NCBI GenBank assembly: GCA_965233675.1
Contig: OZ247498.1
Coordinates: 1,860,001 to 1,924,000 of the forward strand
Reading direction: 5' to 3'
Source: SZUA-309 sp965233675
GTDB lineage: Bacteria; Pseudomonadota; Gammaproteobacteria; Pseudomonadales; Azotimanducaceae
DNA length: 64,000 nt
In this document: piece by piece, positions 25,682 through 35,166 of the stretch
Layout: each line of letters begins with the position of its first letter
How positions within the stretch are numbered: the stretch's first letter is position 1
Program-made: the position numbers and the translations under genes
The notes under the pieces: generated by a model
Database searches by the model: none
What the model saw: the letters and a program-made list of their open reading frames with translations, nothing else
What the model was told of the DNA's origin: nothing

Positions 25682-26659
25682 TCATCGGATGGGGAAGGCA
25701 ATTGGGCGGATCGGCGCCGCGTCTGAGCCGCGCAGCTTCAATGAGCCGCCGACAAAGGCGAACTCGTAAACTCGATCGCGAGCGAGGGCCTCCAGATAGA
25801 CGAGTTCAATGATCGGCGCGCCCTGCTCCGCAAGCAGATAGGTATGCACGGGCACATAGTCCGTCTTCAGTTCGGAAGGAAATGCTTCAAAACTCAGGTT
25901 GTCCGCTCCGACCACCATCGCGCCGCCTTCCTCGACAAGGAAACGGGCAGCCGCCATACCGAGGCCAGGGGGATTGTCCATGTAGGAAGCCGCGTCTTCG
26001 TACACCTGCATGCGACCGGTGCGGATGAGCACCACATCGCCCTCCCGTAGCTGCGTCCCCTGCTTATCCAGCGCCTCGACAAGATCGTTCCTGGTAACGC
26101 GATAGCCATCAGGCAACATTTCACGCCCTTTGGCGGCGGCCACATCGATCAACACACCACGGGCAACCAGAGGCGGGATGTTTTCGGCGCCGGCGATCTG
26201 CCAGCCCCTGTCACCGAGATGCTCTTCAGCACTGAAGCCGTTCCAGATCTTTCCGTTCAGGCCGAAGTGAACGAGGGCGTCGATGTGTGTGCCCATGTGC
26301 GTGTACATCGAAACCGCGGCACCCGTGTAGCTGACGTGTTCATTCATGGTGGCGCCGACACCAAGAGGATCGTCGAGCACCGTGCCGTGGGGCGTGTGCG
26401 TCATCCAGATTCGATAGTGTGGATCTCCGGCTGCCTGCCAGCTCGGCATACCGATGAAATACTCCACTGACAGATCGTAGGCTTTCCCACCGGAGATACG
26501 GGACAGGATTTCGTTGCGCGATTTCTCCGAGATCAGATTAAGACGGCCGATTTCATCGTCCGGCCCCCAGGGACTGTCACCAACCACGCGTTCGGCGCCG
26601 ATGGCGGACGTAGAGAAGACCATCCATGTGATGGCCACTAACGGAAGCAGGGGTTTCAT
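25682..26659 (-). CDS. Exported cyclase-family (kynurenine formamidase-like) hydrolase
   Basis: A 325-residue protein with a signal peptide (LLPLVAITWMVFSTSAIGA) and the cyclase/KynB fold. The metal motif HMGTHIDALVHF (H-x-G-T-H-x-D-x-x-x-H) is complete. DVVLIRTGR and VVGADNLSFE are further family stretches. Cytoplasmic relatives hydrolyse N-formylkynurenine or isatin; an exported version acts on something periplasmic. A perfect AGGAGG stands seven bases before the ATG at 26659. Confidence 0.88.
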   Translation of the reverse strand: MKPLLPLVAITWMVFSTSAIGAERVVGDSPWGPDDEIGRLNLISEKSRNEILSRISGGKAYDLSVEYFIGMPSWQAAGDPHYRIWMTHTPHGTVLDDPLGVGATMNEHVSYTGAAVSMYTHMGTHIDALVHFGLNGKIWNGFSAEEHLGDRGWQIAGAENIPPLVARGVLIDVAAAKGREMLPDGYRVTRNDLVEALDKQGTQLREGDVVLIRTGRMQVYEDAASYMDNPPGLGMAAARFLVEEGGAMVVGADNLSFEAFPSELKTDYVPVHTYLLAEQGAPIIELVYLEALARDRVYEFAFVGGSLKLRGSDAAPIRPIAFPIR

Positions 26660-26703
26660 TGCGATCCTCCTGAATTGCTGAGTACTTTTCTGGTACGCCG
26701 CGT

Positions 26704-27345
26704 CTAGTACGCCGCGGTAAATCGGCACTGGTGGTATCTGGGTCTCATGGCTTCGTCGAGCAGCACCACGGCCAGGTCTTCGATCGAGATCCGCGAATGG
26801 CCTTCGGAGTCGATCAGGAGCTGCTCCAGTCCGAGGCGGTACTGGCCGGTGCGTTCGCCGGGTTCAAGTTGTGCGGGCGGGCTGAGATATACCCAATCCA
26901 CACGGGTTTCTGAGAGACAGGCGAGATACTGCGCTCGGCTCGCCTCACCCACGGAACGGAAGGCCGGCGCCAGATAGCGGGCGTCGTCCAGAACCGTTCG
27001 ACCGTTGCTGCCAGGCACAACCAGACTGGCAGCCCCGCCGACGATCAGCAGTCGAGCGCCGGAAACGGCCAGACCGTCCATGAGCGCCCTGGTCGTGGCG
27101 ACCACTTCAGCCACATTGCTCGTGGCCGATCGCGTCGCGCTGATCACCACGTCCTGGCCCCCGCTGAGCGCGGTGACGTCATCCACATTGCTCGCATCCC
27201 CGATCTGCACGACCACACCGGCTGGAAATGCGTGTGAGCGGGCCCGGTTCCGCACCACGGCCGTCACCGCCTGACCACGCGACAGCGCCTCATCCACGAT
27301 CCGCCGGCCCACGGTTCCGGCTGCTCCGAAAATCACGATCCGCAT
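26704..27345 (-). CDS. NAD(P)-binding Rossmann protein (NmrA/atypical SDR)
   Basis: A 213-residue protein starting MRIVIFGAAGTVGRRIVDEA, the GxxGxxG dinucleotide loop of atypical short-chain dehydrogenases (NmrA/YwnB-like). ARLLIVGGAASLVVPGS and WVYLSPPAQLEPGERTG match NAD-dependent epimerase-like proteins that bind cofactor and may sense redox. The ATG at 27345 is chosen because the protein then begins at the Rossmann strand. It is divergent from the LysR gene, which probably regulates it. Confidence 0.85.
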   Translation of the reverse strand: MRIVIFGAAGTVGRRIVDEALSRGQAVTAVVRNRARSHAFPAGVVVQIGDASNVDDVTALSGGQDVVISATRSATSNVAEVVATTRALMDGLAVSGARLLIVGGAASLVVPGSNGRTVLDDARYLAPAFRSVGEASRAQYLACLSETRVDWVYLSPPAQLEPGERTGQYRLGLEQLLIDSEGHSRISIEDLAVVLLDEAMRPRYHQCRFTAAY

Positions 27346-27455
27346 CACTCGAACACCACATTTCAAACGGACGGCCACCATACTGATCTTCTCGAAGTTG
27401 ATAATCGTGGCATATGGAATATTATTGTTCACATATATGATCTAATTGATGGGCA

Positions 27456-28364
27456 ATGGACTCACTGACCGACATAGCCGTGTTCGCACAGGTGGTGGAG
27501 AGCGGCAGCTTTACAGCCGCTGCTGAACGCCTGTCTCTGTCGAAAGGGGTGGTCAGTAAATACGTGAGTCGACTGGAGCATCGTCTGGGCGCACGTCTGC
27601 TGAATCGCACGACCCGACGCCTGAGCCTGACGGAGGTCGGCAGGTCGTTCTACGAGCGGAGCAGACACGCACTGCAGGAAATCGAGGATGCGGAGTTGGA
27701 AGTTTCGCAACTGCAGGGCGAGCCTCGGGGCACACTGCGGGTGAATGCCCCGATGTCCTTCGGAGTGATGCACGTCGCGCCGGCCGTACCGGAGTTTCTC
27801 GAGAAACACCCTGAACTCTCGATCGACATGAATCTCGATGATCGCAAGGTAGACGTCATTGAGGGCGGCTTCGACGTCTCCATCCGGATCTCCGAACTAC
27901 CGGATTCTTCCCTGATCGCACGCCGCGTTGGCCCCTGCCGGCACGCGATTGTTGCTTCACCGGCGTATCTCGAACGCTATGGCACACCGCGTCATCCCGA
28001 TGACCTCGAGAAGCACAACGTGCTCACCTACCAGTACCAGTCATCTGCCCACGAGTGGCATTTCCAGGCACCGGGACAGAAGCCCCTTCTTGCACGGGTC
28101 AGCGGATCGATGCGGATGAACAACAGTCTCGCGCTGCGAGCTGCATTGCTGAACGGGGCGGGTGTTGCTCGCATGCCCACCTTCGTGGTCGGACGCGATA
28201 TTCAGGAAGGCACGCTGCGCCCGCTACTCACAAGCTACACCACGCTGGAAGTTTCGATTTACCTGGTTTATCCGCAGAAGCAGTTCCTGGCACCGAAAGT
28301 ACGCGCCTTCGTGGATTTCATGAAAGATCGTGTGACGGATCAACCGTACTGGGATGATGTCTAG
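27456..28364 (+). CDS. LysR-family transcriptional regulator
   Basis: A 302-residue LTTR. The N-terminal HTH (1-60) reads FAQVVESGSFTAAAERLSLSKGVVSKYVSRLEHRLGARLLNRTTRR, shown here in part: SFTAAAERLSLSKGVVSKYV. The C-terminal ligand domain follows (GTLRVNAPMSFGVMHVAP onward). It is divergent from the NAD(P)-binding gene across a 110-base AT-rich spacer, the usual arrangement of an LTTR and its target. It is the last chromosomal gene before the island. Confidence 0.93.
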   Translation: MDSLTDIAVFAQVVESGSFTAAAERLSLSKGVVSKYVSRLEHRLGARLLNRTTRRLSLTEVGRSFYERSRHALQEIEDAELEVSQLQGEPRGTLRVNAPMSFGVMHVAPAVPEFLEKHPELSIDMNLDDRKVDVIEGGFDVSIRISELPDSSLIARRVGPCRHAIVASPAYLERYGTPRHPDDLEKHNVLTYQYQSSAHEWHFQAPGQKPLLARVSGSMRMNNSLALRAALLNGAGVARMPTFVVGRDIQEGTLRPLLTSYTTLEVSIYLVYPQKQFLAPKVRAFVDFMKDRVTDQPYWDDV

Positions 28365-28420
28365 TTTGCACCGGCGAACCCGCGGAGCTGATCAACGAAC
28401 TCAGAGAAGTCATCGCCCAC

Positions 28421-28470
28421 AAAAAAGGCCCGCCCTCTTCAAACAGAGAGTGCGAGCCTTTTTCTTTTTA
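28421..28470. terminator. Bidirectional intrinsic terminator (lysR and former tRNA-Glu)
   Basis: An imperfect hairpin (AAAAAAGGC-CGC-CTCT / AGAG-GCG-GCCTTTTT, loop around 28438-28445) with T-runs on both strands. It lies 57 bases after the lysR stop and, on the minus strand, just beyond the tRNA-Glu 3' fragment, where a tRNA terminator would be expected. Confidence 0.85.
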
Positions 28471-28471
28471 C

Positions 28472-28486
28472 TGGCGTCCCCTAGGG
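28472..28486 (-). mobile_element. tRNA-Glu 3'-end fragment, attachment site of the metal island
   Basis: On the minus strand the 15 bases read CCCTAGGGGACGCCA, identical to the last 15 bases of bacterial tRNA-Glu(TTC) including CCA. The match stops there: the remaining tRNA arms are absent. The tRNA terminator is in its normal place on the left, and lower-GC metal-resistance DNA begins on the right. This is the footprint of an element that recombined into the 3' end of a tRNA-Glu gene; the rebuilt full tRNA should be at the far end, outside the window. Confidence 0.8.
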
Positions 28487-28766
28487 ACACCCTAAATAAC
28501 ATCTAATCTATTGATTTATAATGATATATGTTAGCTGTCTGGTTGCTTTGTACCACGCCTTGTACCACTAGTTTCATCGTACAAATACATCCTCTTTAGG
28601 GAACTAAGCCATTCGACCTGCGTAGTTCCTTCTGATTCGGCCAACTACAGTCAAAAACCTAAACATATCGGTTGGCATTCGAAAGGTCTGCTTAAGAGAA
28701 GTCTTCCCGCATCGCACAATCCACGCCTGGTCCTGGTTCGGGCTGGCAAAACAAAAAGCATGACTC
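28487..28766. other. Left end of the island, no gene seen
   Basis: A 280-base AT-rich stretch with no supported gene. It holds two copies of TTGTACCAC with a 12-base period (28548-28556, 28560-28568), a possible integrase arm site because of its position beside the attachment site, but this is a guess. No integrase gene is visible at this end. Confidence 0.4.
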
Positions 28767-31700
28767 TCATCTACTCACCTGTTTCGCTTTGTTCGACCAC
28801 TGGAACAGCACCGGCAACACAACAAGAGTAAGAATCGTGGAGGAGATAATTCCGCCTATCACTACAGTGGCCAATGGCCGCTGTACTTCTGCACCTGTTC
28901 CCGTGTTGAGCGCCATAGGAACGAACCCCAAACTTGCGACCAACGCAGTCATAAGAACAGGACGTAAACGAACCAGGGCACCACGAATAACCGCGTCAAC
29001 CAGATCGACGTGATCTCGCCAGATGTCTCGTATGAACGAAACCATGACCAGTCCATTAAGGACCGCGATTCCGGAGAGTGCGATGAATCCAACACCAGCT
29101 GAGATAGAAAATGGCATGTCTCTGAGCCAAAGCGCGTAGACACCACCAGTTAGCGCGAGTGGAACACCAGAAAATATGATGATCATATCCTTGATGTTTC
29201 CTACAGCCATCAAGAGCAATGCCAGGATGATCAGCATAGTAATTGGCACGACTATTGACAGCCTCCGTGAGGCCGACTCAAGCTGTTCAAATGTGCCGCC
29301 ATAGCCCAGCCAGTAGCCTGGTGGCAATGAGACGTCTGCGGCTATACGATCCTGCACCTCGGCAACAAACGATCCCAGATCGCGATCACGTACGTTCGCG
29401 GTCACTACAATTCGTCGTTTGCCGTTTTCTCGGCTGATTTGATTCGGTGCGGGCGCCAACACGGGCTCTGCCACTTCGGAAAGCGGCACATAGCCGCCAT
29501 TCGGGAGAGTTAGCGGAAGACTTCCAATGCGATCGAGATCTTGGCGCAGCTCTTCAGGCAGTCGAACGGCTAGTTTGAATCTTCGGTCACCTTCGTAGAT
29601 TAGCCCGACCTCTTCTCCTCCGAAACTCGCTGCAACCATGTCCTGCATTTCTTCGACCGTTAAGCCGTAGCGCGCTAGCGCGACTCTCTTGGGGACTACA
29701 GTCATCATCGGCAGCCCAGTGAGCTGCTCTGCGCGAGCATCCGCCGCGCCCGGAGTTGATTGCAGTACAGCTAAGACTTCAGCACCAATCCGATTTAGTT
29801 CATCCAGATTGTCCCCGAAAACTTTTACGCCCAAGTCTGCCCGAACTCCTGAGATCAGCTCATTGAATCGCATCTGAATCGGCTGCGTGAATTCATAGTT
29901 GTTGCCAGGAACTTCGCTCAGCACTTCCTCCATGCTCTCTACCAGTTCGTGTTTGGACTTCTGAGGATCAGGCCAGCTTTCGCGTTCCTTCAGGATGACG
30001 AAGCCGTCGGCGATGTTCGGTGGCATTGGGTCCGTCGCTACTTCCGGCGTCCCAATTCGCGCAAACGCCGTTTTTACTTCAGGAAAGGAGCTGATCGCCT
30101 CCTCAACCTTCTTCTGCATTTCTACAGATCGATCCAATCCAGTGCCCGGTATCCGGATTGCTTGTATCGTGAGATCGCCTTCGTCGAGCTGAGGGATAAA
30201 TTCAGATCCCAGCGTAGTCGCCAGCCACCCGGCTGAAGCGATCAGCGCCACAGCTCCGGGAACGACAATCCACCGAAGCGTAAGAACTTTTTTGAGCACT
30301 GGCTCATAGGCCGCCTTCATGAGTTGAATGACGGGACTCTCGCGCTCTGCAACAGGTCCGTTCATGAAAAGCGCAACTGCTGCAGGCACGATGGTCAGGG
30401 AAAACAGCATGGCAGACACAAGCGCCATGACTACGGTTGCCGCCATCGGGTGAAACATTTTCCCTTCGATGCCAGTAAGCGCGAATATCGGAATGTAGAC
30501 CATAGTGATGATGGCAACACCGAAAAGGCTTGGCTTAATGACTTCCCTAGTCGCGTCATAAACAACGTCCAGCCTCTCTCGAAGCGGCAACAACCCACCT
30601 TGCGACTGTTGTGCCATGGCCAGACGACGCGTGGCGTTCTCGACGATGATCACAGCTCCGTCAACGATGAGGCCGAAATCCAGCGCACCTAAACTCATGA
30701 GATTGGCCGATATGCCAGTTCGCACCATGCCGAACATGGTCGCCAACATTGCTAGTGGAATCACCGCGGCTGTGATCAGCGCCGCGCGCCAGTTTCCCAG
30801 CAATACCATGAGCACAACGATAACCAGCAGCGCACCTTCGAGTAGATTCGTGCGTACAGTGGCAATGGTTTTGTCGACCAGGCTGGTACGGGTATATACC
30901 GCTTCGGCAATCACACCGGAGGGCAACGTCGCTCTTACCGCATCCAGCCTTTCTGCAACGTCTTCCGCGACCGTGCGAGAATTCTTCCCCACCAGCATCA
31001 TCGCGGTCCCCAAGACTGTCTCAATCCCATCTCGTGTTGCCGCTCCAGTGCGGAGCTCCTTACCGATGGAAACAACCGCGACATCGGATACCTTGATTGG
31101 GTTTCCGTGCGGAGTAGCAATCACAACCTGCTCGATATCCTGAATAGAAGCGAGCTGACCTTGCGAACGAATGAGAATCTGCTGCCCCCCGTCTTCGACA
31201 AAACCCGCACCGCGGTTGTTGTTATTGCGCTTGAGCGCTTCTGTAACGCTGCTGATGCTGAGTCCGTGGGCAATCAGCTTTTCCGGGAACGGTGTAACGT
31301 GATACTGCTTGTCGTATCCACCGATTGAGTTAACTTCAATTACGCCAGGGACTAAGGACAGCTGGGGCTTGATAATCCAGTCTTGTATTTCCCGCAATGC
31401 CACCGCGTCATAAGGTCGCCCCATATCGTCCACTGCGCCCGGCTCAGCGGAAACGGTGTACATGTATATCTCGCCGAGACCCGTCGAGATCGGCCCCAGC
31501 TCGGGCTCCAGACCTCCTGGCAATACGCTACTGATCGCACCCAACCGTTCGTTGATTAGCGTTCTTGCAAAGTAGAGATCGGTACCCTCTTCGAAGACCG
31601 CAGTAACCTGAGAGAGACCGTATCGAGACAACGAGCGTGTATATACGAGGTTCGGCAATCCGGCGAGAGCGGTTTCAACCGGGTATGTTATGCGCTGCTC

Positions 31701-31883
31701 TGTTTCCAGTGGTGAATATCCAGGCGCTTCAGTGTTGATCTGCACCTGAATGTTGGTGATGTCCGGAACAGCATCGATAGGAAGCTCCCTATAACTCCAC
31801 ACCCCCAGCCCAATTACAACCAGTACCAGCAAAATGTACAGATAGCGCCTTTCAATCGCGCTTCTGAGTATCAATTCGATCAC
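28767..31883 (-). CDS. czcA: Heavy-metal efflux RND pump, CzcA-type
   Basis: A 1038-residue HME-RND inner-membrane pump with the expected twelve helices and two large periplasmic loops. Start: ELPIDAVPDITNIQVQIN. In helix 4, around residue 400, GALDFGLIVDGAVIIVENA carries the D-x6-D-x6-E proton relay with DFG...DGA, the form found in CzcA (Co/Zn/Cd) rather than CusA. It exports divalent metal from the periplasm through CzcC with the adaptor CzcB. It is the last gene of the arsR-CDF-czcI-czcCBA operon. Confidence 0.94.
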   Translation of the reverse strand: MIELILRSAIERRYLYILLVLVVIGLGVWSYRELPIDAVPDITNIQVQINTEAPGYSPLETEQRITYPVETALAGLPNLVYTRSLSRYGLSQVTAVFEEGTDLYFARTLINERLGAISSVLPGGLEPELGPISTGLGEIYMYTVSAEPGAVDDMGRPYDAVALREIQDWIIKPQLSLVPGVIEVNSIGGYDKQYHVTPFPEKLIAHGLSISSVTEALKRNNNNRGAGFVEDGGQQILIRSQGQLASIQDIEQVVIATPHGNPIKVSDVAVVSIGKELRTGAATRDGIETVLGTAMMLVGKNSRTVAEDVAERLDAVRATLPSGVIAEAVYTRTSLVDKTIATVRTNLLEGALLVIVVLMVLLGNWRAALITAAVIPLAMLATMFGMVRTGISANLMSLGALDFGLIVDGAVIIVENATRRLAMAQQSQGGLLPLRERLDVVYDATREVIKPSLFGVAIITMVYIPIFALTGIEGKMFHPMAATVVMALVSAMLFSLTIVPAAVALFMNGPVAERESPVIQLMKAAYEPVLKKVLTLRWIVVPGAVALIASAGWLATTLGSEFIPQLDEGDLTIQAIRIPGTGLDRSVEMQKKVEEAISSFPEVKTAFARIGTPEVATDPMPPNIADGFVILKERESWPDPQKSKHELVESMEEVLSEVPGNNYEFTQPIQMRFNELISGVRADLGVKVFGDNLDELNRIGAEVLAVLQSTPGAADARAEQLTGLPMMTVVPKRVALARYGLTVEEMQDMVAASFGGEEVGLIYEGDRRFKLAVRLPEELRQDLDRIGSLPLTLPNGGYVPLSEVAEPVLAPAPNQISRENGKRRIVVTANVRDRDLGSFVAEVQDRIAADVSLPPGYWLGYGGTFEQLESASRRLSIVVPITMLIILALLLMAVGNIKDMIIIFSGVPLALTGGVYALWLRDMPFSISAGVGFIALSGIAVLNGLVMVSFIRDIWRDHVDLVDAVIRGALVRLRPVLMTALVASLGFVPMALNTGTGAEVQRPLATVVIGGIISSTILTLVVLPVLFQWSNKAKQVSR

Positions 31884-31894
31884 GACAAACTCCT

Positions 31895-32803
31895 TCAGTG
31901 TTCGTCTTCGACGCTGGACTTCTCTATGTCCGATTTGACAAGGAAACTGTTCCCGGCCACATAACGAGCGCCTTGCTCCAAACCGCGCAGGACCTCAGAA
32001 ACTCGTCCGTCTGAACGCCCAACAACAACGGGCCTAAATTCGTATTGCTGACCGTCCGTCACGAACACGCCGAGCTCGCCACTCATGTTCTGCAAGCCGC
32101 TGGAGAGCACCGACAATGGAACTTCAACTTCTTCGACGACCACATCCCCTTCAACAAACATCCCCGGGCTCCATACGCCCGCCGTGTTGTCGATGTGTGC
32201 CCTGGCCACCATGAATGGGTGTTCATCCATACTGGGCAATATGGTTTCGATGTCGGAAGTGGCTTTCTGGGTCGCACTTGATATCAGGACCGGTTGGCCC
32301 GTTCGGACGTCGTTCAGCTGCCCTTCGAATACTCGCAATTCCACCCACAGCGTTGATGTATCGACTAGGGTCAGCAAGGCCTGATCATCGGCGAACTCGC
32401 CTGCGTTCGCGTGCCGCTGCGTAACCAATCCACCTATCGGCGCCTTTATCAGATACCGCTTCAATGACGCATTGGCTTCTATGGTCGCAAGAAGTTCACC
32501 CGCCGTGACCCGATCTCCGACGTCGACAGCCACATCTGTAATTAGACCGTTAAAGCGCGCACGTATATGACTGATCTGATTGGAAGGCACGACCACACGG
32601 CCGTACGTTTTGGCAGTACGGTGCAGGGTCGCGGGGCCAGCTTCGCTCGTCGTGATGCCGTGATCACTCGCAGTCTCTGGGGAGATGCTCGTGACCGGCT
32701 CACCTTCACCGCGCTCTTCATGTTCGTCTTCGTCGGCCCGCACGTGATCGCCAAAACCAAGCGAAATAGTCAGAACCAATGCTGCGATCTGTTTGAGTTT
32801 CAT
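31895..32803 (-). CDS. czcB: CzcB-type membrane-fusion adaptor
   Basis: A 302-residue periplasmic adaptor with a signal peptide (MKLKQIAALVLTISLGFG) followed by a His/Glu-rich stretch (DEDEHEERGEGE) likely to bind metal. The lipoyl/hairpin part has GLITDVAVDVGDRVTAGELLATIEA and KAPIGGLVTQRHANAGEFAD; the beta-barrel part has VWSPGMFVEGDV. It bridges CzcA and CzcC. It starts inside the last codons of czcC (four-base overlap) and ends eleven bases before czcA. Confidence 0.93.
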   Translation of the reverse strand: MKLKQIAALVLTISLGFGDHVRADEDEHEERGEGEPVTSISPETASDHGITTSEAGPATLHRTAKTYGRVVVPSNQISHIRARFNGLITDVAVDVGDRVTAGELLATIEANASLKRYLIKAPIGGLVTQRHANAGEFADDQALLTLVDTSTLWVELRVFEGQLNDVRTGQPVLISSATQKATSDIETILPSMDEHPFMVARAHIDNTAGVWSPGMFVEGDVVVEEVEVPLSVLSSGLQNMSGELGVFVTDGQQYEFRPVVVGRSDGRVSEVLRGLEQGARYVAGNSFLVKSDIEKSSVEDEH

Positions 32804-34083
32804 CTGAGTGTTTCCTGCAATGTGTGACCCGCATCCGTACCCGGTTGCAGAGGAATACCGGTCAACTGTTCGATGACTACCGCTGCCTGCAGTGCATTGG
32901 CTGCAGTTGCTATGTGTGTCTGTTTCGCGTCGATGAGTGCGCGTTGTGCGGCAATGAGTTCGAGGTAGCTATATAGCCCCGCGTCGTATGCTGATTGAGT
33001 CTCCTTCAACGCACTCGTTAAAGCTGGAATGGTCTCATCAGCCAGTGTTTGCACGGCTGCTATGCTCTGTGCACGAGTCGCATAGGCGTCATAGAGCCGG
33101 GCGTAGAGCACGTTCAATGATTGCTCACGCCTAACTTCAATCTCGGCTCGCTCAGAACGAAACGCTGCGAGTTCGCCGCGGTTCCTGCGACCGGAAAACA
33201 GAGGGATCTGAAGCGATCCAACCAAGGCGTTTTCATCAATCCCTTCTAAACGCCGCACCCCAAGAGACCATCTGATATCCAGTCGGCTTCTACTTTCAGC
33301 AAGTTGGATTTCCGCGTCCTTTAATCGCTCCTCACTGGCGAACACACGAACGGCGGGGCTCGACGCGACTAACTCCCATAGCTCAGGGAAGGTTTTGTCT
33401 TGTCCGAAGTGGAATAAATCCCCTTCAACGTCATAGGGAGTTCGCTCTCGACTGCCCCAAAACACCCCTAGCCCGACGATGGCAACATCAAGCTGATGCG
33501 AAACTCTCTCCGCAGCGATCTTCGCTTGGGATTCCAGAGCCTGGGAACGCAACAATTCTGCATCGGCTGCCACACCGGCTTCGACTCGCTGCTGTACCGT
33601 CAGAGAGGTTCTGCTGGCAAGTGCTGAGGATTCTTGAGCCAAAGATAGCTGCTCTCTCAGCGCGAGTGCGGTGATGAACTGCGAGGTCATACCACCGAGC
33701 ACGTCAAGCGCGCCGGACTGCAACTCAGCTCGCAACTTGCCCGCTTTAGAGTCCATCAACGCTATTCGAGCCGAACGCTTTGAACCAAGCTCAATCACGG
33801 ATGAGAGGGATACTGTGATCTCCGCTTCATCGAACCCTTGCGTGACACCCGATCCCGCAAAGTTTTCAACTTCGATGCCAAACTCCAGCGGGGGCCTAAG
33901 TGAGGCTGTTTCACGACGCGCGTTGAGCGCCTCGTCCTGTAACTTGTAAACGTTGAGAAATGGGTTCTGAGTTAGAGTCCTGTTGGCAGCATCACCGAGT
34001 GTCAATTGTTCCGCGGCGGCGATATGGCCACCAAACAAACCTACGCATAGGCACGTCGTGCCCAGCAATCCTTTTATTCGCAC
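32800..34083 (-). CDS. czcC: CzcC-type outer-membrane factor (TolC family)
   Basis: A 427-residue TolC-family protein: signal peptide (CLCVGLFGGHIAAAE), then two repeats of long helices with LTLGDAANRTLTQNPFLNVYK and LSLAQESSALASRTSLTVQQRVEAGVAADAELL, ending in SAYDAGLYSYLELIAAQRALIDAK. It provides the outer-membrane channel of the Czc pump. Translationally coupled to czcB; 59 bases after the CzcI-like gene. Confidence 0.92.
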   Translation of the reverse strand: MRIKGLLGTTCLCVGLFGGHIAAAEQLTLGDAANRTLTQNPFLNVYKLQDEALNARRETASLRPPLEFGIEVENFAGSGVTQGFDEAEITVSLSSVIELGSKRSARIALMDSKAGKLRAELQSGALDVLGGMTSQFITALALREQLSLAQESSALASRTSLTVQQRVEAGVAADAELLRSQALESQAKIAAERVSHQLDVAIVGLGVFWGSRERTPYDVEGDLFHFGQDKTFPELWELVASSPAVRVFASEERLKDAEIQLAESRSRLDIRWSLGVRRLEGIDENALVGSLQIPLFSGRRNRGELAAFRSERAEIEVRREQSLNVLYARLYDAYATRAQSIAAVQTLADETIPALTSALKETQSAYDAGLYSYLELIAAQRALIDAKQTHIATAANALQAAVVIEQLTGIPLQPGTDAGHTLQETLR

Positions 34084-34142
34084 AATTCTTCTCCCTTCGA
34101 GAGGGGCAAACGGGCACGAGATTTACTCGTGCTGTTTCAGTC

Positions 34143-34490
34143 TCAGGAAAAAGTGTGCGCGTCGGGTGGAGGTGTAGGGGGAGAGAGAAAGAGAGACCGT
34201 AACTGGTCGACGTAGAGAGTCTGCGTTGTTCCGTGAGGCTCTGCCGCCATCGTCGTCAGCTCGGATTGCGAAACACTAGAACAGTTTCCGTGGCAGCAAT
34301 GTTCGCAATGCTCGTCGTCAGACACGGCATTGGATGATTCATCGCTGTGAGCCTCCAGCGAATGCCCGAATTCCTGCAGATGACCAGCCGGATTACCGTG
34401 CGGCACTCCATTCACCACAACATCCGCCGCACCCTCTACGCTGACTAAGAGAATGGACAGTATGGCTAGTTTGCAGACAAGTGATCGCAT
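34143..34490 (-). CDS. CzcI-like small metal-binding periplasmic protein
   Basis: A 115-residue protein with a signal peptide (MRSLVCKLAILSILLVSVEG) and a dense metal motif DDEHCEHCCHGNC (58-70; Cys62, 65, 66, 70 with three His). Position directly before czcCBA and the HC.HC motif match the CzcI/DUF2946-like proteins of czc operons, thought to modulate induction. It is only four bases downstream of the CDF gene. Confidence 0.75.
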   Translation of the reverse strand: MRSLVCKLAILSILLVSVEGAADVVVNGVPHGNPAGHLQEFGHSLEAHSDESSNAVSDDEHCEHCCHGNCSSVSQSELTTMAAEPHGTTQTLYVDQLRSLFLSPPTPPPDAHTFS

Positions 34491-34494
34491 GGTG

Positions 34495-35166
34495 CTAATT
34501 TAACCCAGCCTGTGTTGGCGCTCGTGGGTGCGGTTCACAGTCTTCTTCTTCCGATTGCAGCTCACTACGCGCCAATTGAACCACGTGAACTGCTGCGCTG
34601 ATGTTAAGTCCAGCTATAACCGCAGCAACGAACAAGTCCGGCCATCGCGAGCTGCTCGCGAAGACACCCGCCGCCGCCAGCATAACCGCAACATTGCCGA
34701 TGGCATCGTTGCGGCTGCAAAGCCATATCGACTGCCGATTGCTGTCACCATTCCGATAGCGAAAGAGGAGCGCGGCCACGCCCACGTTGACCGCCAATGC
34801 CACGATGGCTATCGCGCCCATGGTTATCGGTTCCGGCGAACTTCCAACGACAGCTCGGTAGAGGGCGCTGCCAACGACCCATGTGCCAAAGAGAGCCATT
34901 GTCGCACCCTTGAAGAGCGATGCTCTTGCTCTCACCGCGAGCGCCATTCCAACCACAAAGAGGCTGATTGCGTAGTTCGCCGAATCGCCGAAGAAATCCA
35001 ATGCATCTGCTTGCAGCGACATCGAATCACTCAGATGGCTGGCTATGATTTCAACAACGAACATCGCGAAGTTCGCTATGAGCGCGACCCAAAGCACCAT
35101 ACGAAACCGAGGGTCCTCAAGGCCCTCGCCTGCCTGATTAGAGGAACAATCAGTACACCCAGGCAT
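34495..35166 (-). CDS. CDF-family cation transporter lacking the cytoplasmic C-terminal domain
   Basis: A 223-residue protein with six hydrophobic helices. The two intramembrane metal sites appear as Asp57-x3-Asp61 (ADALDFFGDSANY) and Asp154-x3-Asn158 (SRNDAIGNVAVML) rather than the common H-x3-D. It ends right after helix 6, whereas CzcD/ZitB-type proteins have another 80-100 residues; the short tail is acidic. The N-terminus has CTDCSSNQ. It likely exports Zn/Co/Ni-like ions. Its ATG overlaps the arsR stop (TAATG), so the two are coupled. Confidence 0.85.
   Translation of the reverse strand: MPGCTDCSSNQAGEGLEDPRFRMVLWVALIANFAMFVVEIIASHLSDSMSLQADALDFFGDSANYAISLFVVGMALAVRARASLFKGATMALFGTWVVGSALYRAVVGSSPEPITMGAIAIVALAVNVGVAALLFRYRNGDSNRQSIWLCSRNDAIGNVAVMLAAAGVFASSSRWPDLFVAAVIAGLNISAAVHVVQLARSELQSEEEDCEPHPRAPTQAGLN

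Noticed and set aside
28365..28420. Short gene after lysR
   Set aside because: A brief frame exists but it runs straight into the terminator hairpin and has no start context.
28440..28600. Partial integrase gene at the left end of the island
   Set aside because: Direct repeats and AT-rich DNA are present but no integrase motif is readable in any frame.
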